A DNA stretch of 44,578 nt from Anaerolineae bacterium (GTDB taxonomy: Bacteria > Chloroflexota > Anaerolineae > 4572-78 > J111), in NCBI GenBank assembly GCA_020433835.1, contig JAGRBY010000006.1, positions 1 through 44,578 on the forward strand. The letters run 5' to 3'. The number at the start of each line of letters is the position of its first letter. Positions within the stretch are counted from its first letter, which is position 1. Under the pieces are notes generated by a model. That model had not been told where the DNA came from, ran no database searches, and was given only the letters and a program-made list of their open reading frames with translations. Below are positions 26,719 to 35,111 of the stretch, one piece after another. Made by a program: the position numbers and the translations under genes.

Positions 26719-28575
26719 ATGCAATATAACACCCCTTTACGTAACAAAATAGTTGGCCCGTTAAAAATAAATTCTGATGCTGGAACTGTTATAACTATTG
26801 CAGTTGCTATAACGTGTTTAATTCTTTTGTTGGCAGCACCCTCGCTATTTACTTATACAAGTGATGAACCAACAATTTTAAAAAAGTATTCGCTAGGCTA
26901 CACCGTTGGACTGGTAATTTATTGTCTCATAGTTATAGCTTTGCCTAGCTTTCTATTCCTTAATAGACATCGCGTTAAATACATAGTAAAAAAATCTCAG
27001 GAAATTCTTACCGATCTAGAATCGTATACCCGCTATATTTCGTTATGCCTTTTTGTTTTTCTTACCCTATTTCTTCTCAGTCGCACATACACTTGGAATT
27101 ATGACTCACTACTTCAAGTTAGCCTTTTAATGCAAGGTGTTTGGCTAGCTATTCTTCCTGCCTTTATACGATGGGGAGTAAATAACTGGCCATTAAAGTA
27201 TCTTTCTATAACACAAATACTTGAGTGGTTATTTGATAATATAAATATTTGGATAGGTCCAGTCGTTGTTGCAACCGCTCTCTTGCTTAGCGCACGTTTG
27301 GGCTATAAAGGTTCAGCCCGTGAACAGAAAATGGTTTTTATGTTACTTCCTGCCATTGCAGGATTTCTGTTCCTTTGGCGTTATCCCTTAATAGGTATAA
27401 TTGCTCTCGTCTTTACTATCGCTATCCCCCAAAATGGGCCCAGCGGTCTTAATGCAACTCCAGCATTGGTTGCTTTCCTTTTTGGGTTATGGATAGTAGA
27501 AATGATTTTTATCCATCGCAAAGTCACTTTTGTTTCCTCCGTAACAACAAAACCCTTAATAGTTTTGATAGTTGTAGCTTGTCTATCGTTTGGCTTCGGT
27601 CAGTTGCGTTGGTACACGTTTGCTCAATTAGCTCCTTTAGGAGCCCAATTGGGTGGCTTAGCTATTTACATTTTATCAGCGGCGGCATTTGTATTAGTAG
27701 GTCATAGAATCAAGGATTTATACTGGCTGCAGTTACTGGTTTGGACATTTATTGCCGTCGGCGCATTTTATATGGTAGATACGATTATATCATTGGGTAT
27801 CGCACCCAGATACTACTATGCGGTAGTAAACGGTAGTCTCTTTTGGACGTGGCTCATAACGTTAGCATTTAGCCAAGCCGTTTTTAACAACAAATTATCA
27901 TCAAGATGGCGTGCTGTATTAATGGGCATTGTTCTGTTAACCTTTTACATTGCTTATGTTGAACGTGAAGATTGGAAATCAGGCTGGGTTCCCCCATTAG
28001 TCAGTATGGCAGCAATTATGGGTATCCGATATTGGCAATTATCACTTCTTGCCGCGCCATTTGCCTTAACGCCTATTTCATATCTTATTTCAAAAACTAT
28101 CGCAGGCGACAGTTATAGTTGGGGAACAAGAGTGGATGCCTGGATAATTGTAATAGAAATCACCAAGGCTAGCCCCATATTTGGTCTAGGGTTTGCCAAT
28201 TATAACTGGTTTACCCCTCTCTTTCCCATTAGAGGCTATGCTGTTCGCTTCAACTCTCACAGTCAATATGTAGATATTTTTGCTCAAACGGGTATTTTAG
28301 GGTTTATTGCGTTTATATACCTTTTTATTGTAATAGGGTGGTTAGCCTGGGAATTACGAAACCGTGTCCCAGAAGGTTTCCCTCGTGCTTATGTATATGG
28401 CGCTTTAGGAGGGTTAGTAGCTACATTAGTAGCCGCAGCTTTAGGCGATTGGGTTCTACCGTTTTTTTATAACATAGGATTAAGCGGATTTAGAGCAAGC
28501 GTCTGGAGTTGGATCTTTCTGGGAGGATTGGTTGTTCTAGAGCAGTTGTATAAAGACCCAAAAGCAGTACCGTAG
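26719..28575 (+). CDS. O-antigen polymerase/ligase family membrane protein (Wzy/WaaL-like)
   Basis: A 618-residue protein with about twelve or more membrane helices. The Wzy_C/O-antigen-ligase signature lies late in the sequence: PIFGLGFANYNWF, then RFNSHSQYVDIFAQTGILGF, in the large outer loop and following helix. Such proteins either polymerise lipid-linked repeat units or attach a finished chain to an acceptor; the sequence alone does not decide which. It starts 3 bp after the previous GT4 gene, so it belongs to the array A transcript. A second protein of this class is at 38463-40268. Confidence 0.8.
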   Translation: MQYNTPLRNKIVGPLKINSDAGTVITIAVAITCLILLLAAPSLFTYTSDEPTILKKYSLGYTVGLVIYCLIVIALPSFLFLNRHRVKYIVKKSQEILTDLESYTRYISLCLFVFLTLFLLSRTYTWNYDSLLQVSLLMQGVWLAILPAFIRWGVNNWPLKYLSITQILEWLFDNINIWIGPVVVATALLLSARLGYKGSAREQKMVFMLLPAIAGFLFLWRYPLIGIIALVFTIAIPQNGPSGLNATPALVAFLFGLWIVEMIFIHRKVTFVSSVTTKPLIVLIVVACLSFGFGQLRWYTFAQLAPLGAQLGGLAIYILSAAAFVLVGHRIKDLYWLQLLVWTFIAVGAFYMVDTIISLGIAPRYYYAVVNGSLFWTWLITLAFSQAVFNNKLSSRWRAVLMGIVLLTFYIAYVEREDWKSGWVPPLVSMAAIMGIRYWQLSLLAAPFALTPISYLISKTIAGDSYSWGTRVDAWIIVIEITKASPIFGLGFANYNWFTPLFPIRGYAVRFNSHSQYVDIFAQTGILGFIAFIYLFIVIGWLAWELRNRVPEGFPRAYVYGALGGLVATLVAAALGDWVLPFFYNIGLSGFRASVWSWIFLGGLVVLEQLYKDPKAVP

Positions 28576-28596
28576 TCAACGGAGTGTAACTTCATC

Positions 28597-29520
28597 ATGG
28601 ATTTATCGATTATTATTGTCAGTTGGAATACACGTGATTTACTTCTACAGTGCCTAGAGTCAGTTTATCAGGAAATTCAAGCCTTTCCCCAATTGCAAAT
28701 AGAAACTTGGGTGGTGGACAATGCCTCTACTGACGATAGCATACTGCAAGTAAAGAATAAATACCCTTGGGTTAAACTTATCCTTAATAAGGACAACGTT
28801 GGCTTTGCCGGGGGTAATAACCAGGCGATCCATCAGAGTAGTGGTCGCCACGTATTGTTACTTAACCCCGACACGGTTATAAAACCTAGTGGGCTAAAAT
28901 CACTTGTCGATTTTATGGACTATAATCCGCAAGCAGGAGCAGCCGGATCAATGCTGCTAAACCCCGACGAAACCCTTCAAACTTCTTGCTATCCGGCACC
29001 TACCCTAACGCGCGAGTTTTGGCGCTTATTTCATTTAGATACTATTCGCCCATATGGAGTCTACCATATGTCACAATGGGATCCTAGTAAGCCCAGAGGG
29101 GTGGATGTTGTTCAAGGAGCGTCCTTGATTTTGCGAAAGGAAGCTTTAGATCAGGTAGGCGTATTAGATGACACCTACTTTATGTACACCGAAGAAGTCG
29201 ACTTATGCTATCGCCTACAAAAAAAAGGCTGGCTTCTTTACTGGGTTCCCCAATCTAAAGTAGTGCATTATGGCGGGCAAAGTACGCAACAAGTCGCTAC
29301 GAAAATGTTTTTGTGCCTGTACGAAAGCAAGCTGATCTTTATCCGTAAACATCACGGTTGGTTAGCGGCTCAAGCCTACAAGCTTACTTTGGTCTTGGCT
29401 ACCATCACCCGTTTGCTATTTAGCCCTTTGGTTTTATTTGAAAAGCCATCAAAACGCCAACAACACCTTAAATTAGCCGGTAATTATGGGCGTCTACTCG
29501 CGAGCTTAGCAAAAATGTAA
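28597..29520 (+). CDS. GT2 family glycosyltransferase, rhamnosyltransferase-like
   Basis: A 307-residue GT-A enzyme of the WcaA/RfbF-like group. SIIIVSWNTRDLL, VVDNASTDDS, NVGFAGGNNQAI and LLLNPDTV (the DxD-equivalent NPD) are all present, as is the acceptor-side YFMYTEEVDLCYRL. A hydrophobic or amphipathic tail follows (LTLVLATITRLLFSPLVLF), typical of membrane-associated members. GGAG lies 12 bp before the ATG, and the gap to the polymerase gene is only 21 bp. Many homologues add rhamnose; the donor is not fixed by sequence. Confidence 0.82.
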   Translation: MDLSIIIVSWNTRDLLLQCLESVYQEIQAFPQLQIETWVVDNASTDDSILQVKNKYPWVKLILNKDNVGFAGGNNQAIHQSSGRHVLLLNPDTVIKPSGLKSLVDFMDYNPQAGAAGSMLLNPDETLQTSCYPAPTLTREFWRLFHLDTIRPYGVYHMSQWDPSKPRGVDVVQGASLILRKEALDQVGVLDDTYFMYTEEVDLCYRLQKKGWLLYWVPQSKVVHYGGQSTQQVATKMFLCLYESKLIFIRKHHGWLAAQAYKLTLVLATITRLLFSPLVLFEKPSKRQQHLKLAGNYGRLLASLAKM

Positions 29521-29548
29521 CGCTTTCAGTTTTTTAAGAACACTTATC

Positions 29549-29672
29549 TTAGGACTTACGCATTTAGCATGCTAAAAACATTGAATGAATGAAATGAATT
29601 GGCATAAGAATATAAAAATAATTGTAAAAATTCGTCATTCATCCTAAAAATCTAAAATCGCGTAAGTCCTAA
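29549..29672 (+). repeat. MITE-like palindromic element, copy 2
   Basis: 124 bp bounded by perfect 13-bp terminal inverted repeats, TTAGGACTTACGC (29549-29561) and its complement (29660-29672). The interior is a weak palindrome (GAATGAATGAAATG against CATTCAT) with no coding capacity. Its right half aligns with the element at 23831-23955, and both lie in the same orientation just upstream of an array promoter. GGACTTACGC-type ends are familiar from small mobile elements in several bacterial groups. Confidence 0.72.
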
Positions 29673-29723
29673 AATAGATTTGTGCGTCAGCCTCTATTTA
29701 TCAAAAAACTCTCAAGATGTTAT

Positions 29724-29779
29724 TTCTAACTATTTTCAAACCAACTTCAAATCGAGTTCCCACGCTTCCATGCTATTTT
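29724..29779 (+). promoter_or_regulatory. Direct-repeat activator array and -10 box (site B)
   Basis: Units at 11-bp period: TTCTAAC (29724), TTCAAAC (29735), TTCAAAT (29746), TTCCCAC (29757). Then 10 bp and TATTTT (29774-29779). The downstream gene starts at 29823, giving a leader of about 35-40 nt. Confidence 0.68.
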
Positions 29780-29822
29780 TAGCACATAACCATTTATCCT
29801 TCTAAACTTTAAGGATTTATCC

Positions 29823-31046
29823 ATGCGAATTCTTTTCTTAAGCCAGGTACTTCCCTATCCGCTAGATGCCGGACCAAAAATGCGCAGCTATTACGTTCTT
29901 CGCCATCTGGTTCAAGACCATGAAGTCACCTTAGTAACATTTGTCCGTGACTCAGATCGCCCTGAATATGTTAGCCATCTCGCCGAATTCTGCCATAACG
30001 TCCATACAGTTTCTATGCAGCGCAGCAAAATTAGAGACGCTAAATTTCTGCTCCAAAGTATGGTAAATCAAAAGCCGTTCTTAATTACGCGTGATTATGT
30101 TCCGGCGATGATTGACACTTTACAGCAACTGACTCAAACTCAAACGTTTGACGTTATTCACGCCGATCAACTATGGATGGCGCAGTATGCTTTAGAAGCT
30201 AAGGCGATGCAGCCCACTGCTAAACTTATTATCGATAAACATAATGCCGTATATCACATCCCACAACGTCTGGCTAATGAAGAAAAAAATATGCTAAAAC
30301 GGCTAGTTTTAGCACGCGAAGCCAAACTCGTGACTCAATTTGAACTAGAAACATGCCAAAAATTTGACTATAGCGTGTGGGTTACCGATGTTGATCGACT
30401 TGCAGTATTACCCCATACACCTAAAACCAACGGCTACTCGCAGTCGATGGTCATTCCCATTTGTGCTAACCCGGCTCAAGTGGAACCGGTAGAGCGAAAA
30501 CCTAATGGACGACGTATTACCTTTTTGGGGGGCTTACACTGGCCGCCCAATGCTCAAGGAGTTTTGTGGTTTGCCGAGCATGTTTTTCCAAAAATTCAAT
30601 CACAGGTTCCTGATGCTGTTCTTACAGCCATCGGAAAAAACCCACCGGCAGGTCTAACCGGTCCAGGAATAGAAACAACCGGTTATGTGGTCGATCCTAT
30701 GCCCTACCTGGCTGAGACTGCTGTGTTTATTGTTCCTCTGCACGCAGGCGGAGGAATGCGCGTGAAAATTTTGGATGCTTGGAGTTGGGGGCTGCCAATG
30801 GTTTCTACAACAATAGGTGCTGAAGGAATTGATGTTACATCTGGCTCCGATATTCTCATCGCTGATACAGCTGATGAATTTGCCCAGGCCGTAATTAATG
30901 TTCTCAAGGATCCGTCACTAGCCCAGCAACTTTCTCACAATGGACGTCAAACTGTCCTTAAAAAATATAATTGGCAGACAGTTTACACAGCCTGGAACAC
31001 CGTTTATCAAGAACTGATGGCAAAAGAGCAGACAAAAATTCGTTAG
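29823..31046 (+). CDS. GT4-type glycosyltransferase
   Basis: A 407-residue GT-B enzyme. LFLSQVLPYPLDAGPKMRSYY is the N-terminal signature of this exopolysaccharide subgroup. The donor domain includes ITFLGGLHWPPNAQGVLWF and GGGMRVKILDAWSWGLP, where the usual Glu of the donor site is Asp, as in many members of this subgroup. AAGG lies 8 bp before the ATG. First gene after promoter array B, followed 9 bp later by a GT-C enzyme. Confidence 0.82.
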   Translation: MRILFLSQVLPYPLDAGPKMRSYYVLRHLVQDHEVTLVTFVRDSDRPEYVSHLAEFCHNVHTVSMQRSKIRDAKFLLQSMVNQKPFLITRDYVPAMIDTLQQLTQTQTFDVIHADQLWMAQYALEAKAMQPTAKLIIDKHNAVYHIPQRLANEEKNMLKRLVLAREAKLVTQFELETCQKFDYSVWVTDVDRLAVLPHTPKTNGYSQSMVIPICANPAQVEPVERKPNGRRITFLGGLHWPPNAQGVLWFAEHVFPKIQSQVPDAVLTAIGKNPPAGLTGPGIETTGYVVDPMPYLAETAVFIVPLHAGGGMRVKILDAWSWGLPMVSTTIGAEGIDVTSGSDILIADTADEFAQAVINVLKDPSLAQQLSHNGRQTVLKKYNWQTVYTAWNTVYQELMAKEQTKIR

Positions 31047-31055
31047 GAAACCGCT

Positions 31056-32417
31056 ATGACCTCAAATTTAACCTCTTCGCTTTTTTCTCAGTTAAACCAA
31101 GTAAAGCCTCGTCGTTGGTTGGTTCTTTTTATTGCCGTGGCTATAATCATTCGCCTTGTCATGAGTGTCTCCATTGGTGATACCATAGATAACCTACCCG
31201 GAACATTTGATGAAGTATCATACGACATGCTGGCGCAGCAAATTTTATCAGGCAAAGGTCTCACCGTTGCCGAAAATTGGTGGCCGGCCACAAAAGCGGG
31301 TGAACCCACAGCCCATTGGTCTTATCTCTACACCTTCTTTCTAACGGGTGTATATGCTATTTTTGGACACCACCCTATAGCCGCCAGAATTATTCAAGCT
31401 GTTTTAGCAGGAATATTTATGCCGCTTGTCGCCTATCGCGTTGGGCGTCGTTATTTCAATACAAATGTCGGGTTGGTTGCTGCCGCGATAACGGTCTTTT
31501 ATATTTACTTCATCTATTACGCGGCGGCCCTAGTTACGGAAACATTTTATATTATCAGCGCTTTGTGGAGTTTGGATATAGTAGGCAAATTGGTTGATGA
31601 TTTAAAGACAACCAACACTGTTGATTGGAAGGATGGTCTACTACTGGGGCTTGCTTTGGCTATTACTATATTGCTACGACAAGTTTTCCTGATTTTTGTG
31701 CCTATACTTTTTATGTGGTTGCTCTGGCAAAGCTACCGATGCCAATTAAAATCAGTATTACTGATGATAAAAACACTTATTATCGTAACCGGCATCATTG
31801 TTCTTTCTATTATTCCCTGGACTATTCGCAACTATAAAGCATTTGATACGTTTGTGTTGCTTAATACAAACGCGGGTTTTGCTTTCTACTGGGGTAATCA
31901 TCCCATTCATGGATACAATTTTATCTCCATTTTACCTGCCGATGGGCCTACATATTTTGATTTACTTCCTCCAGAGTTACTACATCTCAATGAGGCAGAG
32001 CTTGATCGCGCTTTGTTAGAAAGAAGTGTTCAAATTATTAAGGATGATCCTCTACGTTATGTTATTTTATCAATAAGTAGAACCAAAGACTACTTTAAAT
32101 TTTGGCCCTCTCCCGATTCGGGATTAATAAGCAATGTATCGAGAGTTTTCTCGTTTGGGCTTTTACTACCTTTTATGCTGTATGGTTTTGTTCGACATAT
32201 ATCGCAGTCTCTTTTGTCAAAAAATTTAATTCTCTATCTGTTTGTCACTAGCTACTCCGGTATCCACCTGTTGTCGTGGGCACTTATCCGCTATCGATTA
32301 CCCGTTGATGCGATACTTATTATTTTTGCCAGTGTAACAGTTATTGAAATTGTTACAGCAATACAACGACGACAATTCAAAGCACAAGGCTCCTTAAAAG
32401 TTGGCTCTGTCCGATAG
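31056..32417 (+). CDS. GT-C fold membrane glycosyltransferase (GT39/ArnT-like)
   Basis: A 453-residue membrane protein with about ten helices. The first outer loop has the acidic motif GTFDEVSYDMLAQQIL, and HHPIAARIIQAVLAG follows, both typical of dolichyl/undecaprenyl-phosphate-sugar-using enzymes of the PMT/ArnT group. The long outer loop near residues 270-330 (GFAFYWGNHPIHGYNF) is also family-like. Second GT-C enzyme of the locus (the first is at 7580). It lies 9 bp after a GT4 gene under promoter array B. Confidence 0.75.
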   Translation: MTSNLTSSLFSQLNQVKPRRWLVLFIAVAIIIRLVMSVSIGDTIDNLPGTFDEVSYDMLAQQILSGKGLTVAENWWPATKAGEPTAHWSYLYTFFLTGVYAIFGHHPIAARIIQAVLAGIFMPLVAYRVGRRYFNTNVGLVAAAITVFYIYFIYYAAALVTETFYIISALWSLDIVGKLVDDLKTTNTVDWKDGLLLGLALAITILLRQVFLIFVPILFMWLLWQSYRCQLKSVLLMIKTLIIVTGIIVLSIIPWTIRNYKAFDTFVLLNTNAGFAFYWGNHPIHGYNFISILPADGPTYFDLLPPELLHLNEAELDRALLERSVQIIKDDPLRYVILSISRTKDYFKFWPSPDSGLISNVSRVFSFGLLLPFMLYGFVRHISQSLLSKNLILYLFVTSYSGIHLLSWALIRYRLPVDAILIIFASVTVIEIVTAIQRRQFKAQGSLKVGSVR

Positions 32418-32438
32418 TTTCTAACTATCCTGATATAT

Positions 32439-32494
32439 TTCTAACTTTTTTTTAACCTTTTTCCCATGAGTTTATCATCAAAGTTTGTTACAGT
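32439..32494 (+). promoter_or_regulatory. Direct-repeat activator array and -10 box (site C)
   Basis: Units at 11-bp period: TTCTAAC (32439), TTTTAAC (32450), TTCCCAT (32461), TTATCAT (32472). Then 10 bp and TACAGT (32489-32494). An extra TTCTAAC at 32419-32425 lies 20 bp upstream, out of phase. Drives 32603 and the Wzz/kinase gene. Confidence 0.67.
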
Positions 32495-32602
32495 TAGAGC
32501 CTAAGAAAAGAACTTTCCGATTCACACTAACAAATTAGGTATAGGTTTCCCAACCTAAATATTTTTAATTAATTACGCTGAAGAAATGGGAACGACAAGT
32601 TT

Positions 32603-35080
32603 ATGTCTAATCAAAACGAAAGAAAGTCGGTTTGCCCTTATTTAGGTTTAGCCAACGATAGAGCGTCTCACTTTTCATACCCTGAAAACTCTCATTGTTG
32701 TTTTGTAAATAATAAACAATCATCCATCACCGTAGATCATCAATCAAATTTTTGCTTAAATTCCAACCATTTAGCGTGCTCTCGTTATATAGACTTTGAT
32801 CCCGATTTACTGGCAAAACAAGTTTCTGCTTCATCGGATGAATCATCGGATCTCATAAAAGGCAAAACTTTTATTTGGACCGCTGTCGGAATATTTGTCA
32901 GCTTATTGATAATTGGTGGTGTCATTTATTTTAGTAATCAAGTTAGAGAACAGGAACAAGTATCTATTGCTATCGAATCCACAGGTTTTTTGCCAAACTC
33001 AACACCAACATCCTTCCCTGTTGAAACAGACGAGCTAGAGGAGCTACCAACAAGTACGGAAAGTACTTCTGATTCCAGTGCTTTTTTAGCGACGCCAACA
33101 TCTACCGCCACCCCACTTCTTGGCTCTAAAACTATTGTTCTCTCACCTGAAAGTAGTGATGTTGGCTGGGTAACCAGTGGTGACTCTCGCGGCAATAATT
33201 TTGGAGACTCATATATTTATGCCGGTATCTTTGATGGCCAAGTTTATAATGGCGCATTTCAATTTGATCTCAGTAGTGTGTCACGCGGAGCACCAATTTA
33301 CCAAGCTGAACTTCAATTAACAGGTTTAAATGATGAACGGCTCGGTATAAATCGAGATGAAACAAACTCGGCCGGGTGGGCGGTAAAAATGCTTGATGGT
33401 GAAATCGATGAATCATGGCGCAGCCATGATTATCAAACTATTTTTAATGCCAATGCTTTGCAAGTGCTAAGTCCCATATTAGGCATAGATGACTTAGGAG
33501 CAGGCAAAATCAATTCTTTCTATCTATCTCCCGATCAAATTGAAGTTATCAAAAGCCGCATTACCGATAATGAAATTCCTACCATTTCCTTCCGAGTAGA
33601 TGGGCCGGTGGTGGGCTCCAATACTTTATTTGCGTGGGATAGCGGCTATGGGCCAAGTACGCAAGGGAATATAGTAAAGTTAATTTTAGAGGTAGGAGAG
33701 CCACCGGCCACACCGCCTCCCTACAAATATGTTCTTGTTACCAGCACAGCTACCCCTGAAAATATTGTTACCGTCGCTGCCATTGCCCTACAACAAACAG
33801 CCGAAGCAACTCGTGTGGGAACAGCCACCCCACTCCCCTCGAATGCTGTCACACCTACTCCTTTTCCTGACTATTTAGTACTTGTTCCAACCTCTACCCC
33901 AGAAAATGGCGCTACCGCTCAATTTCTGGGCCAAATAGCAACGGCAGAATCCCTATTATATGGAACGGCTACCCCTTTTTCTGAAGATGCAATTACGGCT
34001 ACGCCCATTCCTACTGAAACACCAACACCTATACCAACGCCCATTCAATATAAACTTATCACAGATACTCCTACGCCTTCATCTGTGTTTGCTGCGGCTA
34101 CACTTTCTGCCCAATCAACGGCCCAAGCACAGCAATATGGAACACCCACTCCGCTGCCGGAAAATTGGGCTACACCTATTGTTGTTACTTCAGTACCAAC
34201 TCCTATCAATGCAGAAACAGCCCAAGCTATCAATGCTGAAAGTACAGCCATTGCCTTTACTACCGGAACACCCGTACCTACACCCAATAACGTCGTAACG
34301 GCAACACCTACCGCTGTTTATGAAGTAATACCTTTTTTGCTGACACCTACCAGTACTGCTCCCACAGCTATCCCTCGCTCTATGCCACCGGAGTTAATAG
34401 GCAAAATACTGTTTAAATCAAATCGCGAGGAAGGGTCTGACACCAGTATAAAAATCTACGTATATGATCCGGAAACAGGTGAATTAGGCCGTTTAACAGA
34501 CACATGGCCTTACGATGTAGCAGAAGCCAGAGATGCATGGTCAGCTGATAATCGATACAGAGCATTCACTAAAGACGCCATTCGGTATAGCACTCAAGGA
34601 GCTACGGGCAAAGAGAATAGCGTCAGAACAGATGCACCAGCTGTATATGCTTATGACTATTTATACAAAGAAGAGCGCCAACTTACTGATTTTGGAACCG
34701 GTCTGGCTTATAATGGTGTCTGGTCGCCTACGAAAGAGTTAGTTGCTTTTGTATCTAACGATAGCAGTGATGACGAAATATGGGTAGTCGATTATCTCTC
34801 TGGTGAATTAAAACAGTTAACCACAAGTAATGAAGAGTACAATGCCAAGGAAATAGGCAAAGATACATTTATTCCTGAAATAAACAAACATCCATCCTGG
34901 TCACCAGATGGAACCCAAATAATATTTGGTTCAACGCGCTCAGGAAACTACCAGCTATGGATTATGAACGCTAACGGTGACGAACAGCAGTTACTTATGG
35001 GCTGGGATAATTGGACTCCCTATAATGATTGGGATCCCGTTTGGGTTAAATACTTAGACCCATCCCCTTCTCTAGATTAA
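32603..35080 (+). CDS. Membrane-anchored multidomain surface protein: Cys-rich N-terminus, DNRLRE-like domain, Thr/Pro repeats, TolB-like propeller
   Basis: An 825-residue protein with four parts. Residues 1-65 are a Cys-rich cytoplasmic segment (Cys11 in CPYLGL, Cys32, Cys33, Cys51 in FCL, Cys59). A membrane helix follows at about 90-110. Residues about 160-365 form a beta-rich DNRLRE-like domain (GDSYIYAGIFDG, GAFQFDLSSV). Residues about 370-593 hold four degenerate repeats of about 46-59 residues, each with a TPEN-type turn, an Ala/Gln-rich stretch and GTxTPLP. Residues 594-825 contain PD40/TolB-like motifs (HPSWSPDGTQIIFGSTRSG). There is no signal peptide; the single helix would place the bulk outside. 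Function unknown; co-transcription with the Wzz/kinase gene suggests a role in wall or glycan contact. Confidence 0.7.
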   Translation: MSNQNERKSVCPYLGLANDRASHFSYPENSHCCFVNNKQSSITVDHQSNFCLNSNHLACSRYIDFDPDLLAKQVSASSDESSDLIKGKTFIWTAVGIFVSLLIIGGVIYFSNQVREQEQVSIAIESTGFLPNSTPTSFPVETDELEELPTSTESTSDSSAFLATPTSTATPLLGSKTIVLSPESSDVGWVTSGDSRGNNFGDSYIYAGIFDGQVYNGAFQFDLSSVSRGAPIYQAELQLTGLNDERLGINRDETNSAGWAVKMLDGEIDESWRSHDYQTIFNANALQVLSPILGIDDLGAGKINSFYLSPDQIEVIKSRITDNEIPTISFRVDGPVVGSNTLFAWDSGYGPSTQGNIVKLILEVGEPPATPPPYKYVLVTSTATPENIVTVAAIALQQTAEATRVGTATPLPSNAVTPTPFPDYLVLVPTSTPENGATAQFLGQIATAESLLYGTATPFSEDAITATPIPTETPTPIPTPIQYKLITDTPTPSSVFAAATLSAQSTAQAQQYGTPTPLPENWATPIVVTSVPTPINAETAQAINAESTAIAFTTGTPVPTPNNVVTATPTAVYEVIPFLLTPTSTAPTAIPRSMPPELIGKILFKSNREEGSDTSIKIYVYDPETGELGRLTDTWPYDVAEARDAWSADNRYRAFTKDAIRYSTQGATGKENSVRTDAPAVYAYDYLYKEERQLTDFGTGLAYNGVWSPTKELVAFVSNDSSDDEIWVVDYLSGELKQLTTSNEEYNAKEIGKDTFIPEINKHPSWSPDGTQIIFGSTRSGNYQLWIMNANGDEQQLLMGWDNWTPYNDWDPVWVKYLDPSPSLD

Positions 35081-35111
35081 AGACGTATAGACGATAGGTG
35101 ATATTTTTATT

